From: PALSA-505 sp035308365
Lineage (GTDB): Bacteria > Actinomycetota > Actinomycetes > Streptosporangiales > Streptosporangiaceae
Length of the DNA stretch: 64,000 nt
Assembly (NCBI GenBank): GCA_035308365.1
Contig: DATGGU010000095.1
Span: 1 to 64,000 of the forward strand
Direction: 5' to 3'
Position 1 is the stretch's first letter. Each line of letters begins with the position of its first letter. Below are positions 15,611-25,134 of the stretch, piece by piece. Both the position numbers and the translations under genes were made by a program. The notes beneath the pieces are model-generated. The model had not been told where the DNA came from, made no database searches, and saw only the letters and a program-made list of their open reading frames with translations.

Positions 15611-16549
15611 ATGACTCGTCACCAGCTCGACCCGTCACCGTCGACGACAGCATGTGTGTTCTCCCGGGATCTGCCGCCGGTGCTGACCGTCGATCCCGGT
15701 GACACGGTCGTGCTGCGCTCGCTGAACGCCTCCGGGCACCTGCGGCCGCAGATGTTCCCTGGCGAGAAGGTGCCGGCGATGGCCAGCAAGGGGCGCAGCG
15801 GCCATTGCCTGACCGGGCCGGTCGCTGTTCGCGGTGCGGTGCCGGGACAGGTGCTTGCGGTGCGCTTCATCTCGCTGCGGCCCGATCCCTGGGGCTACAC
15901 CGTCGCCGCGGGCCGCGACACGCCGCTGACCCGGCGGCTGGGCCTGCACGAGGGTCCGCCTGCCTGGCTGTTGTGGCAGATTGACACCGGCGCGGGAGTA
16001 GCGACCAGCGACCGGGGGCACACGGTGCCGATAGCCCCGTTCTGTGGCGTGACGGGCGTCGCCTGGGACGAGCCAGGCGAGCATTCGACCATCCCGCCGA
16101 GGCCGGCCGGCGGCGGCAACATCGACTGCAGGGAACTGGTCGCCGGATCGGTCCTGTACCTGCCGGTGGCCGTGCCTGGTGCGCTGGTGAGCATCGGCGA
16201 CGGCCACGCCGCCCAGGGCGACGGGGAAGTGGCGGGCACCGCTATCGAGTGCGGTATGACGACCGAGCTTCAGCTCGATCTGGTCACGGCCCGGCCGGTT
16301 CCGGGAGTGCACGCGGAAACGCCGGCCGGCCAGGTCACCTTTGGCTTCAGCCCGGATCTCAATGCGGCCATGGGCGATGCGCTGGAGGCGATGCTGACCT
16401 GGCTGCAGGCCAGCTACAACGTGGACAAGGCAACGGCGCTGGCGCTGGCCAGCCCGGTGCTCGACCTGAGGGTCACCCAGGTGGCGAACCAGTCCTGGGG
16501 CGTTCATGCGCTGCTTCCGGCGGGCGCGATCAGCTCTGGCCGCCGATGA
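15611..16549 (+). CDS. acetamidase/formamidase family hydrolase
   Basis: 312 residues of the FmdA/AmdA family, which hydrolyse formamide or acetamide to ammonia and the acid. The recognisable core is GPVAVRGAVPGQVLAV (about 76-92), the VPIAPFCGVTGVA block, GGNIDCRELVAGS (about 172-184), YLPVAVPGALVSIGDGHAAQ (about 187-206) and GDGEVAGTAIECGM. These contain the metal/active-site Asp, His and Glu of the family. No signal peptide is present, so it is cytosolic. It lies just upstream of the TetR/acyl-CoA synthetase operon but is separated from it by promoter-like sequence, so co-transcription is unlikely. Confidence 0.85.
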   Translation: MTRHQLDPSPSTTACVFSRDLPPVLTVDPGDTVVLRSLNASGHLRPQMFPGEKVPAMASKGRSGHCLTGPVAVRGAVPGQVLAVRFISLRPDPWGYTVAAGRDTPLTRRLGLHEGPPAWLLWQIDTGAGVATSDRGHTVPIAPFCGVTGVAWDEPGEHSTIPPRPAGGGNIDCRELVAGSVLYLPVAVPGALVSIGDGHAAQGDGEVAGTAIECGMTTELQLDLVTARPVPGVHAETPAGQVTFGFSPDLNAAMGDALEAMLTWLQASYNVDKATALALASPVLDLRVTQVANQSWGVHALLPAGAISSGRR

Positions 16550-16582
16550 GGCGATGACCAGCGACGGCTCTTGACACAGCAA

Positions 16583-16620
16583 TACGGTTGTGATTCCGTA
16601 AAATCTATCAATCGATTGAT
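16583..16620. promoter_or_regulatory. two palindromes upstream of the TetR/acyl-CoA operon
   Basis: ATCAATCGATTGAT (16607-16620) is a perfect 14-bp palindrome. Just upstream, TACGG-N8-CCGTA (16583-16600) is a second inverted repeat, preceded by TTGACA at 16571-16576, a good -35 element. Their position before the TetR gene at 16654 suggests autoregulated operators of that regulator. Confidence 0.5.
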
Positions 16621-16653
16621 TGACCAGCTCGCTCGATTGTGAGGAGTCGCTGC

Positions 16654-17313
16654 GTGTCTGGCCTGGAAGCGGTTCGGCGGGCGGCGGTCCGGCTGTTCGC
16701 CGAGCGGGGTTTCGCCGCCACCGGGATCCGGGACATCGCGCGGGCGGCCGGCCTGAATTCGGCCACGCTGTATCACTACGTGGGGAGCAAGGAAGACCTG
16801 CTGACCGGGATGCTGCGGGAAAGCCAGGAAGATCTGCTCCGGGCCGGGCGTGAAGCCTTCGCGGGCAGCGCCGATCCGGCCGTCCAGCTGGCCCGCATGG
16901 TGCGGGCACACGTCGCGACCGAGGCCGTCAATCCGCTGACCTCACGGGTATCCGACCACGAGGTGCATTCCCTGACCGGGCCTGGCCGGGCAGTGATCGT
17001 GGGGCTGCGCGACGACTACGAGTCGTTGTTCCACAAGGCGCTGGCCCGCGGCGCGCGGACCGGGCAGTTCCTGATCACCGACCTTCCGGTGGCCAGGTAT
17101 GCGCTGATCGAGATGTGCAATGGCGTAGCCGACTGGTACCGGCCAGATGGCCGCCTGTCAGTGGCTGAACTGCAGGACCGGTTCAGCGAGCTGGCCTGCC
17201 GGATGGTGGGCGGCCGGCTGGTGCGGCGGGCCGAATGCGATCCACCGGTCGCCATCACGCGGCTTAGCTGGGAGCCGCTGACCCCGGCAGGCCCGGAACA
17301 GGCCTCCGCGTGA
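16654..17313 (+). CDS. TetR-family regulator of acyl-CoA metabolism
   Basis: 219 residues from GTG 16654, chosen because GAGGAG lies seven bases upstream (an earlier GTG at 16639 is less well placed). Residues 5-55 are the TetR HTH (AVRLFAERGFAATGIRDIAR, AAGLNSATLYHYVGSKEDLL). The C-terminal ligand domain resembles the KstR2/FadR-like actinobacterial group. The stop overlaps the acyl-CoA synthetase start in GTGA (17310-17313). It probably represses this operon and responds to an acyl-CoA. Confidence 0.88.
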   Translation: MSGLEAVRRAAVRLFAERGFAATGIRDIARAAGLNSATLYHYVGSKEDLLTGMLRESQEDLLRAGREAFAGSADPAVQLARMVRAHVATEAVNPLTSRVSDHEVHSLTGPGRAVIVGLRDDYESLFHKALARGARTGQFLITDLPVARYALIEMCNGVADWYRPDGRLSVAELQDRFSELACRMVGGRLVRRAECDPPVAITRLSWEPLTPAGPEQASA

Positions 17314-18887
17314 GCGGCGTCCTGTTCGACCGCGCCAGTTCTGGCCCGGAGCCGCCATGGGCCACGATCGGCGACCTGGTCTCGGACGCGGCGAGGATGT
17401 TCCACGGCCGGGAGTTCCTTCGCTGCCCGGATGGATCTCTGACGTTCGCCGAAGCCGACGAGCTCAGCAGCCGGCTGGCCAGCGTGATCGCCGCGCATGG
17501 CATCCAGCCCGGGCAGCGGGTGGCGGTCATGCTGGGCAACAGCACCGAATGGCCGCTGAGCTGGTTCGCGATTCTGAAGGCAGGCGCGATAACGGTCCCG
17601 GTCAACACGCGTTACGGGACTTCCGACCTGGCGTTCGTCCTGGCCGACTCCGGCGCGGAGCTGGTGCTGACGTCGAAGGAGCAGGCCGGCCTCGTGGGCG
17701 CGGTCGCGGCCGAGGTTGGCACGGTACGGGAGGTGCGGACCGTCGCGGATCTGATGCCCGAGGCGGCCGGTGCCCGCACGGCCGTCCCCCGGCCCGCTCA
17801 GTCCCCGTCCAGCATCGCGAATTTCCAGTACACGTCGGGAACAACCGGGTTCCCGAAGGCGTGCATGCTGTCGCACGACTACTGGCTGCGGACCGCATGG
17901 CTGACCGCGATCGAAGCCGAGTTCACCGCCCGCGACGTCATGCTGATGGCACAGGCCTTCTCCTACATGGACCCGCAGTGGGCGACGGTGATGTGCCTGA
18001 TGGGCGGCCGCCCGCTGGTGGTGCTTCCCCGGTTCTCAGCCTCCGGTTTCTGGGCGTCCGCCCGGCAGCACGATGCGACGCTCACCTACGTGCTCGGCGC
18101 CATGCCGGGACTGATGTTCGCGCAGCCGCCCGGTCCGCTGGAGCGCACCAGCCAGATGCGCCTGGTGCTGTGCTCGGGGATCATCCCGGAGTTGCACGAG
18201 AAGTTCGAAGAACGCTGGGGCGCGCCCTGGCGGGAGCTCTACGGATCGACAGAGAGCGGCCTGGACCTGGCCGTCCCGCCAGGGGCCGCGCAGACCGTCG
18301 GAACCGGGGCGATGGGCAGGCCGCCGCCGGGCAAGCAGGTCGTGATCGCGGACGAAGCCGGCCACCCGCTGCCGGATGGTGAGGTGGGCGAGATCGTCAT
18401 CAGCGGCAAGCCGATGATGAGCGGGTACTGGAATCACCAGGACAGCACGGAGCGGGCCTTCCGGGGCGGCTGGTACCACTCCGGAGACCTGGGCTACCGC
18501 GACGCCGCTGGCTGGATCCACCACGCGGGCCGCCTGAAGGACATCATCCGGCGGGGCGGAGAGAACATATCCGCCGCCGAGGTGGAAAACGTGCTGGCGT
18601 TGCACCCCGCGGTATCCGCCGTGGCTGTGGTGCCCATTCCGGATGAGGTCTTCGGCGAGGTACCGAAGGCATTCGTGCAGCTCAGCCCCGGCCACCAGGC
18701 GAGCAGGCGGACCGCTGTCAGCTTGGCCGATCATCTGCGCGGAAGACTGGCCCGGTTCAAGATCCCCGCCTTCGTGGAGTTCGTCGAGACCTTCCCCATG
18801 ACGCCGTCGGCGCGAATCCGCAAGAGCCAGCTCCTGGAACACCACCGCGACCAGCGAACCGGAGCCTTCGACGTGACGGCAAGCTAG
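17310..18887 (+). CDS. AMP-forming acyl-CoA synthetase
   Basis: 525 residues of the adenylate-forming ANL superfamily, activating a carboxylic acid as acyl-AMP and then acyl-CoA. Visible motifs: the P-loop FQYTSGTTGFPKACMLSH (about 173-190), the A5 motif ELYGSTESG (about 312-320), A7 WYHSGDLGYRDAAGWI, A8 GRLKDIIRRGGENISAAEVE and the catalytic Lys region near the C-terminus (PSARIRKSQL). It is coupled by GTGA to the TetR gene and followed 20 bp later by an enoyl-CoA hydratase, so the operon degrades or modifies an unidentified acyl-CoA. Confidence 0.9.
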   Translation: MSGVLFDRASSGPEPPWATIGDLVSDAARMFHGREFLRCPDGSLTFAEADELSSRLASVIAAHGIQPGQRVAVMLGNSTEWPLSWFAILKAGAITVPVNTRYGTSDLAFVLADSGAELVLTSKEQAGLVGAVAAEVGTVREVRTVADLMPEAAGARTAVPRPAQSPSSIANFQYTSGTTGFPKACMLSHDYWLRTAWLTAIEAEFTARDVMLMAQAFSYMDPQWATVMCLMGGRPLVVLPRFSASGFWASARQHDATLTYVLGAMPGLMFAQPPGPLERTSQMRLVLCSGIIPELHEKFEERWGAPWRELYGSTESGLDLAVPPGAAQTVGTGAMGRPPPGKQVVIADEAGHPLPDGEVGEIVISGKPMMSGYWNHQDSTERAFRGGWYHSGDLGYRDAAGWIHHAGRLKDIIRRGGENISAAEVENVLALHPAVSAVAVVPIPDEVFGEVPKAFVQLSPGHQASRRTAVSLADHLRGRLARFKIPAFVEFVETFPMTPSARIRKSQLLEHHRDQRTGAFDVTAS

Positions 18888-18907
18888 CAGCTACGAAAGA
18901 GGGAACG

Positions 18908-19693
18908 ATGGCACGCTGGGGCGCCGAATCCGGCCACATCGCCGTGACGGTCCGCGACGACGTGGCGGTGGTCACACTGGAGCGGCCAGAGAAACTGAAC
19001 GCGCTCACCGTCGCCATGCGCACAGAACTCGCCGCGATCCTCCGTTATTTTGGCGGCGGCGGCTCCGGAGTGCGGGGGATCGCGCTGACCGGCGCCGGCC
19101 GGGCGTTCTCGGCAGGAGAGGACCTGTACGCCGTGGCCGCTCTCCCGCCCGGCGGCATGACCGCCGGAATCGAATCGTTCCAGGACATCACCAGGGCCGC
19201 GCTGACGGCGCGGGTGCCCGTGGTCGCGGCCATCAACGGGATAGCCGCCGGCGGTGCGGGCGAGATCACCTTGTGCTTCGACGCGCGCACCGGAACTGAC
19301 GCCGCGGAGTTCTTCTTCCCGGAAAACGGCATCGGCCTGACGGTTTCCAACGCGGCGAGCATGCTGCTGCCCAGGCTGGCCGGGCACAGGGCGATGCGCC
19401 TGGTCATGGAATCCGCCCGGATCAGCGCCCGGGAGGCCCTGGCCTTCGGGCTGCTCGACGAGATCGTCGATCAGCCAATGCTGATCAGCGCCGCCATCCA
19501 GACCATCCACCGGTGGACCCGGCCCGGCGCGGCCACAGCCGAACACCTGCGGCTGCTGCGGCCGCCCACCGGCGACGTCGAACGGGCCATGGCGGCCGAG
19601 ACCGAGGCCATCCGCCGCGCCGAGCAGGCCGGCCTCACGCGCGCCGGAATCAGCCGGTTCACCAGCCGGCGGGCTCCCGGCGATCATGTCTAG
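18908..19693 (+). CDS. enoyl-CoA hydratase/isomerase (crotonase) family protein
   Basis: 261 residues of the crotonase fold. LERPEKLNALT (about 26-36), the first oxyanion-hole strand ALTGAGRAFSAGEDL (about 59-73) and the second AAINGIAAGGAGEI (about 108-121) are present. FFPENGIGLTVSNAA follows, with a Glu in the position often used for catalysis. It follows the acyl-CoA synthetase with an AGAGGG ribosome-binding site and presumably acts on its product. The exact reaction (hydratase, isomerase or hydrolase) cannot be fixed by eye. Confidence 0.88.
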   Translation: MARWGAESGHIAVTVRDDVAVVTLERPEKLNALTVAMRTELAAILRYFGGGGSGVRGIALTGAGRAFSAGEDLYAVAALPPGGMTAGIESFQDITRAALTARVPVVAAINGIAAGGAGEITLCFDARTGTDAAEFFFPENGIGLTVSNAASMLLPRLAGHRAMRLVMESARISAREALAFGLLDEIVDQPMLISAAIQTIHRWTRPGAATAEHLRLLRPPTGDVERAMAAETEAIRRAEQAGLTRAGISRFTSRRAPGDHV

Positions 19694-19705
19694 TCCCGCC
19701 ATGCC

Positions 19706-19733
19706 AGCGCCGCCGGGCGGCCCCGGCGGCGCT
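19706..19733. terminator. bidirectional hairpin terminator
   Basis: AGCGCCGCCGGG and its perfect complement (19706-19717 and 19722-19733) flank a 4-base loop in the 68-bp gap between the convergent crotonase and BNR-repeat genes. Confidence 0.75.
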
Positions 19734-19761
19734 TAGCTGGGTTACTGACCGTGAGCGGTGA

Positions 19762-21291
19762 TTAGATGCCCGGCCCGCTGGTCTGGGTGGCGTAGTCGGT
19801 GTGGTCGCAGGCGGAGGTGTTGTTTTGCGCCATGGTGCATTCGCCGGAGTTGGCCGTGCCGGTGTTGTCGGCGTATTGATCGTCGCTGTAGGTGATCGAG
19901 GCCATTCCGGTCGCCGGGCTGGCGGCGATGCCGAAGTCGTCGTACAGGTCACGGTTGTCGTTGCCGCTGGAGGTGCAGGTGACCCCGCCCTGGCACACGC
20001 CGCCGTAGTGGACCACCGGCGTGGCCTTGGACTGGGACCAGGTCCCGCCGCCCAGCACGTTGCTGTTCTGGGTGAAGAACACCGACCACGGCTCGTTCTG
20101 GCAGGTGTAGGTGCCGGTCTGCCCGCAGGTTTGGTAGTTGGCGGCGGCCGGTGTCCCGTAGAACACCAGATCCACGTGCCCGGGATGACCGGCGGCCAGC
20201 CAGGGGTAGATGGCGGTCCTGGCCGCACTGCCGTGGCTGACCTTGCCCGGGGCGCTCCACTGCTGACCGTGGTCGGTGGAGTAGGCCAGGTACACGTTCT
20301 GGTCATTGGACCAGGTGGCATAGACGTTGCCCGCGGAGTCGACCGCGACAGCGGGGAAGTTGTTGTCAAACCCGGCCGAGGCGTTGGGTGACTGGTAGAT
20401 CACGTAGTCGGTGAACGTCAGCGTGGTGACGCCGCCGGTGGTGGAGGGCACGCCGACGGCCATGTAGGCGGTGTTGAACGCCGAGCAGCTTTCCACCGCC
20501 GTTGGGCTGGGCGGGCAGCCGACGAAGATCTGGTAGACGTCGCCGGTCGCCGGGTCCACGGCGATGTTGCCGATCTCGTTGTCCGCCTCGGTACCCAGGT
20601 AGATGTCGGTCTGGGCGGGGTTGATGGCGTCGTAGGTCTGGACCGTGGTGGGCTGCCCGGATACGACCTGGCCCTGGTTGACGATGATCTGATCCCCGGT
20701 GCCGATCGAGTGGTAGGACAGGTAGAAGCCACTGGCCCCGGCGGCGGCGATCCATTCCCTGTCGTCCCCTGGCACCTTGGCCGAGGTGACGTCGTTCGCC
20801 CAGGTGTGTCCCCCGTCCTGGGACAGGCTGACCGTGACGCTGCCGAGTGTCAGGCTGGCCACGTACACGTTGTAGCCTCCTGAGCTGTTCTTGGCTTGGG
20901 CTGTGGCCAGGTCGGTGTCACCACCGCCCGGAGCGAACCCCGTGGTCCCACCGGAGGTTGAGGATTCCTCGTTCGGCTGCGGCAACGCCGCGTAGGTGTG
21001 CCCTCCGTCGGTGGATGACCAGGCGTCGGTGCCCGCGCCCAGCCCGTTCTCCGAGGAGATGTAGAAGTTACCCGCCAGGTCCGCCCTGATCTGCGGCTCC
21101 GCTGCCTGGTTATTTTGCGACGTCGACCCAGGCGGCGGGGGCGGCAGAACGCCATGGATGAATGTTGGGCCGCTGGCCGCCGCGGCCGGCGCGGCCAGCG
21201 GCACCGACAACGCGGCCACGCCGAGTGCCGCCATGACGGCACGAGTCACTGATGCTCTCACAGCACTTCTCCTTCCCCCCCGTGCCCGCAT
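19762..21291 (-). CDS. exported BNR/Asp-box repeat protein (sialidase-like propeller)
   Basis: 509 residues with an N-terminal signal peptide (basic RARGGRRSAVRAS, hydrophobic core, cleavage near AAPAAAA, residue ~38). Asp-box motifs mark a beta-propeller: SSTDGGHTYAA (about 90-100), SQDGGHTWAND (about 156-166) and STDHGQQWSAPG (about 335). Further blades carry AVAVDSAGNVYATWSND. The protein is thus a secreted sialidase/sortilin-like propeller. I cannot see the Arg triad and Tyr of true sialidases, so a glycan-binding or other hydrolytic role is open. It converges on the crotonase gene across a terminator. Confidence 0.75.
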   Translation of the reverse strand: MRARGGRRSAVRASVTRAVMAALGVAALSVPLAAPAAAASGPTFIHGVLPPPPPGSTSQNNQAAEPQIRADLAGNFYISSENGLGAGTDAWSSTDGGHTYAALPQPNEESSTSGGTTGFAPGGGDTDLATAQAKNSSGGYNVYVASLTLGSVTVSLSQDGGHTWANDVTSAKVPGDDREWIAAAGASGFYLSYHSIGTGDQIIVNQGQVVSGQPTTVQTYDAINPAQTDIYLGTEADNEIGNIAVDPATGDVYQIFVGCPPSPTAVESCSAFNTAYMAVGVPSTTGGVTTLTFTDYVIYQSPNASAGFDNNFPAVAVDSAGNVYATWSNDQNVYLAYSTDHGQQWSAPGKVSHGSAARTAIYPWLAAGHPGHVDLVFYGTPAAANYQTCGQTGTYTCQNEPWSVFFTQNSNVLGGGTWSQSKATPVVHYGGVCQGGVTCTSSGNDNRDLYDDFGIAASPATGMASITYSDDQYADNTGTANSGECTMAQNNTSACDHTDYATQTSGPGI

Positions 21292-21398
21292 CCGTCAGCG
21301 AATGCCGAAGTAGGCTGCCCCGGCGCCTGGATTCAAAACATGCCTGGCCGGGCTCATGCTCCGGACTGCCTGCAGAAATACTCCAGAATTCCTCCAGC

Positions 21399-22085
21399 CT
21401 GTGGCCGGCCGGCGAAGTGAACTGGGCCAGCAACACCGGCTGGGACAACCTGGCCACCCTGCTCAAGGCCGGCGTGGCCGGCGCCGAGGCCGGCAACCCG
21501 CGCGGGCACAAGCTGCTCGTCATGATGCACTTCGACGAGGGCGGCAACAACGCGGACAGCACGGAGTTCTACCAGAACCTCATCTCCCGCGGCGTACCGT
21601 TCGACGTGATCGGCCTGTCCTACTATCCGTTCTTCCACGGTCCCATTTCGGCCATGCGGGCCAACGTGGACGCGCTGGCCACCCAGTTCGGCAAGCCGAT
21701 CGTGATCGCCGAGACCCAGTACGCCTGGACACTGGCCAACGGCAACAGTGCGATCGGTGACAGCACCGGTGACTTCGTCTGGCAGCCCAGCCAGCTTTCC
21801 GCGGGCTATCCGGCAACCGCCGGCGGCCAGCTCTCGTTCGTATCCGACGAGCTGTCCATCCTCGCCCAGGTGCCGGACCACCTGGGCCTGGGGCTGTTCT
21901 ACTGGTCCCCGGACTGGATCCCCGGTGTGCCGTGGGAGCCGGGCACCGGAATCGGCTCGCCGAACGTCAACCTGACCCTCTTCAACTTCCAGGGCACCGC
22001 GCTGCCTTCGATCGGGATCTTCCGTGACCCGGGCGCGGTCTGCGCCAGCTACGACCCCTACGACGTGCCCTGCACGATCGGGTAA
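21399..22085 (+). pseudogene. 5'-truncated GH53 endo-beta-1,4-galactanase
   Basis: From SLWPAGEVNW onward this is GH53: AGAEAGNPRGHKLLVMMHFD, VIGLSYYPFFHG, a GKPIVIAETQYAW segment holding the nucleophile Glu, and the C-terminal LGLGLFYWSPDWIPG. The upstream third of the enzyme, including the signal peptide and the acid/base Glu in the GNEI region that should directly precede LWPAGEVN, is absent. The frame instead runs into unrelated sequence that overlaps the start region of the BNR gene. About 228 of some 350 residues remain, so it should be inactive. Confidence 0.75.
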
Positions 22086-22099
22086 CCGTTCCCGGCCGG

Positions 22100-24199
22100 T
22101 CAGCGGGGCTCGTCCGGATCCCGGGCCGGCAGGACGGCGGTGGCCTCGGCGAAGTGGCAGGCCACCGGGTGGCCTTGGCCGCGGTCGGTCAGCTCGGGCT
22201 CCTGCGCGGCGCAGATGTCCTGCGCCTTCCAGCAGCGCGTGCGGAACCGGCAACCGGACGGCGGCGCCGTCGCGCTCGGCACGTCACCGGCCAGCAGGAT
22301 CCGGCGGCGCCGGCGCTCCACCTCCGGGTCGGGCACCGGCACCGCGGACAGCAGCCCCTGGGTGTACGGATGCGACGGCGCGTCGTACACCTGGCTCCTG
22401 GTGCCGGTCTCCACGATCTTGCCCAGGTACATGACCGCGACCTGGTCGCAGATGTGCCGGACCACCGACAGGTCGTGCGCGATGAACAGGTACGACAGGC
22501 CCAGGCGGTCCTGCAGCTCCTCCAGCAGGTTCACTATGCCGGCCTGGATCGAGACGTCGAGCGCGGACACCGGCTCGTCCAGTACCAGGACCTTCGGTTC
22601 AAGGGCGAGGGCCCGCGCGATGCCCACCCGCTGGCGCTGGCCGCCGGAGAACTCGTGCGGGTACCGGTTGCGGTGCTCGGGATTGAGCCCGACCAGCCGG
22701 AACAGCTCCGCCACCCGGGCCGGCCCGGCGCCGCGGTCCCATCGCTCGTGTACCCGCAGCGGTTCGGCCACGATCTCACCGACCGGCATCCTCGGGTCGA
22801 GCGAGGCGAACGGGTCCTGGAAGACGATCTGGATGTCCTGCCGGAGCGGGCGGAGCTCACGCCGGTTCTGGCTGGTCAGCTCCTGGCCCTCGAACCGGAC
22901 CGAACCGGACGTGGCGCGCACGAGCTGCAGGATGGTCCGTGCCATGGTGGACTTCCCGCAGCCCGACTCGCCGACCAGGCCGAGGGTCTCCCGGCGGTTC
23001 AGATGCAGGGACACGCCACAGACCGCGTGGGCCTCCCCCACCTGGCGGCGCACCAGCCTGCCTCCCCGGATGGGGAAGTGCTTGACCAGGCCGGTTACCT
23101 CGATCACGGGCTGCCCGGATGCCTGGGGCACGGGGAGCGGGACGACTCGCGCCGACCGTCGCGCCAATGGGTCTTTGCCATCGCCATTGCCGGTATCCAC
23201 CCAGGTGGGTGCGAAGATCGGCGCGCCCGCGGCGAGCTCGGCGCCGCGGTGGCAGGCGGACCTGTGCCCGGCGGCGACGTCAATCAGGACAGGTTCCTCG
23301 GCCCGGCAGCGGTCATAGACGACCGGGCAGCGCGGCGCGAACGGGCAGCCGGGCGGCAGGCCGATCAGCGACGGTGGCGCGCCGGGAATGGGGAGCAACG
23401 GGGCGCTACTGCCGGAGTCCAGCCGCGGCAGCGAGCCGAGCAGGCCCAGCGTGTACGGCATCCGGGAGCGGAAGAAGATTTCGTCCACCGCACCGGTCTC
23501 CACCGGCTTGCCCGCGTACATGACCATGACCCGGTCCGCCATGCCGGCCACGATGCCCAGGTCGTGGGTGATCAGGATCATCGATGCGCCGGTCTGCTCG
23601 CGGGCGGCCTTGAGCGCCTCCAGCACCTGAGCCTGGATCGTCACATCGAGCGCCGTGGTCGGCTCGTCGGCGATGATGATGTCCGGGTCGTTGGCCATCG
23701 CGATCGCGATCACGGCCCGCTGCCGCATGCCGCCGGAGAACTCGTGCGGGTAGCGCCGCGCCTGCTCGGCAGGCCGCGGTATGCCGACCGCCGCCAGCAG
23801 TTCCGTCGCCCGGCGGTGCGCGGCCTCCTTGCCGATGCCCTGCCGGATCCAGATCGGCTCCGCCACCTGCCAGCCGACGGTGAACGAGGGATTCAGCGAG
23901 CTGAGCGGGTCTTGCGGCACATAGGCGATCGTGCCGCCGCGGACCGCCGCCAGGTCATGCTCCCGCAGGCCGAGAAGCTGGCGGCCGAGCACGCTCACCG
24001 AGCCGGTGACATGCGCGTTCTTCGGCAACAGGCCGAGGATCGCCAGCGCGACCGTGGATTTGCCCGAGCCCGACTCGCCGACGATCCCGAGGGTTTCCCC
24101 CCGGCCTAGCTCGCAGGTCAGGTTCCGGACCGCGTGGACGTCGCCGTCCCGGGTGCGGAACGTCACGTCCAGGCCCTGGACCTCCAGCAAAGGGTTCAC
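22100..24199 (-). CDS. fused DppD-DppF-type ABC transporter ATPase
   Basis: 699 residues holding two complete ABC ATPases that are usually separate proteins. First half: Walker A GESGSGKST (residues 41-49), signature FSGGMRQRAVIAIAM, Walker B IIIADEPTTALD, then an oligopeptide-family C-terminal extension with Cys residues. Second half, from about residue 370: Walker A GESGCGKST, signature FSGGQRQRVGIARAL, Walker B VLVLDEPVSALD and again an extension. It energises the DppBC-like permease encoded directly upstream (4-bp overlap with the permease gene). All catalytic motifs look intact in both halves. Confidence 0.93.
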   Translation of the reverse strand: MNPLLEVQGLDVTFRTRDGDVHAVRNLTCELGRGETLGIVGESGSGKSTVALAILGLLPKNAHVTGSVSVLGRQLLGLREHDLAAVRGGTIAYVPQDPLSSLNPSFTVGWQVAEPIWIRQGIGKEAAHRRATELLAAVGIPRPAEQARRYPHEFSGGMRQRAVIAIAMANDPDIIIADEPTTALDVTIQAQVLEALKAAREQTGASMILITHDLGIVAGMADRVMVMYAGKPVETGAVDEIFFRSRMPYTLGLLGSLPRLDSGSSAPLLPIPGAPPSLIGLPPGCPFAPRCPVVYDRCRAEEPVLIDVAAGHRSACHRGAELAAGAPIFAPTWVDTGNGDGKDPLARRSARVVPLPVPQASGQPVIEVTGLVKHFPIRGGRLVRRQVGEAHAVCGVSLHLNRRETLGLVGESGCGKSTMARTILQLVRATSGSVRFEGQELTSQNRRELRPLRQDIQIVFQDPFASLDPRMPVGEIVAEPLRVHERWDRGAGPARVAELFRLVGLNPEHRNRYPHEFSGGQRQRVGIARALALEPKVLVLDEPVSALDVSIQAGIVNLLEELQDRLGLSYLFIAHDLSVVRHICDQVAVMYLGKIVETGTRSQVYDAPSHPYTQGLLSAVPVPDPEVERRRRRILLAGDVPSATAPPSGCRFRTRCWKAQDICAAQEPELTDRGQGHPVACHFAEATAVLPARDPDEPR

Positions 24200-25134
24200 C
24201 GATGCACCCGCTGGGCCGGATCGAACGCGTCGCGCAGGCCATCACCGATGAAGTTGACCGAGAGAATCGTGATCACCAGGAGTCCCGCGGGGAAGAAGAA
24301 CAGCCAGGGCAGCGTCGCCGCCGCGTCCTGGCCGCTGGCGATCAGGCTGCCCAGGGACACCTCGGGCGGCTGGATGCCCAGGCCGAGGAAGGACAGCACC
24401 GCCTCGATGAGGATTGCCAGCGCGACCGTCAAGGTGGCGCTGACGATGATCGGGCCGATCGCGTTCGGGATCATGTGCCGGAAGATGATCCGGCGGTCAC
24501 TGGCGCCGATCGCATGTTCGGCCTCCACGAACTCCCGTTCCCGCAGCGACAGGAACGCACCGCGGACCTGGCGGGCCAGATTCGTCCACAGCACGAAGCC
24601 CAGGATGAGCGCGATCCAGAGCCAGCTTCCCGCCTGCTTGCTCAGCTTGTTGGCCAGCACCAGCAAGACGGCCAGCAGCGGCACCGCCAGGATGAGGTCG
24701 GTGAACCGCATCAGCAACGCGTCGGCCAGCTTGCCGTAGTAGCCCGCCACGGCCCCGACCACGGTGCCGATCGCGGTCGCTATCACCGCGACCAGGACCG
24801 CCGTCTTGACCGAGGTCGCCTCGGCCTCCATCACCTGCGCGAACAAGTCATGCCCGATCAGGTCGGTGCCGAACGGATGCTGCGCCGACGGGCCGGTGGC
24901 GAACTGATTGGTGATCGCCGTGTAGCTGTAATGCCAGAACAACGGCCCGATGGTGGACATCAGCAGGAGAAGGACGAAGACGATCAGGCTGGCCAGGGCC
25001 AGCCGGTGGCGCACGAAGCGCTCCAGGGCCAGCCGGAACTGGCCGTGCGACTCGATTGTCAGGCCGCCGGAGGCATCGCTGACCGGCGCGAGCACGCTGG
25101 GGGCCGGGGTCAGGCCGGGTGCTGGCTCAGGCAT
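24196..25134 (-). CDS. DppC/OppC-type ABC permease
   Basis: 312 residues. A cytosolic N-terminus with the OppC_N motif (LALERFVRHRLALASLIVF) leads into six membrane helices. The EAA-like loop (near residues 215-240: EREFVEAEHAIGASDRRIIF, RHMIPN) contacts the ATPase. It forms the inner-membrane channel with the DppB-like protein. It overlaps the upstream permease gene by 8 bp and the ATPase gene by 4 bp, so the four genes from 27883 down to 22100 make one operon. Confidence 0.92.
   Translation of the reverse strand: MPEPAPGLTPAPSVLAPVSDASGGLTIESHGQFRLALERFVRHRLALASLIVFVLLLLMSTIGPLFWHYSYTAITNQFATGPSAQHPFGTDLIGHDLFAQVMEAEATSVKTAVLVAVIATAIGTVVGAVAGYYGKLADALLMRFTDLILAVPLLAVLLVLANKLSKQAGSWLWIALILGFVLWTNLARQVRGAFLSLREREFVEAEHAIGASDRRIIFRHMIPNAIGPIIVSATLTVALAILIEAVLSFLGLGIQPPEVSLGSLIASGQDAAATLPWLFFFPAGLLVITILSVNFIGDGLRDAFDPAQRVHR

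Noticed and set aside
22154..24109. 651-residue open frame on the plus strand
   Set aside because: Antisense shadow of the fused ABC ATPase, whose Walker and signature motifs are unambiguous.
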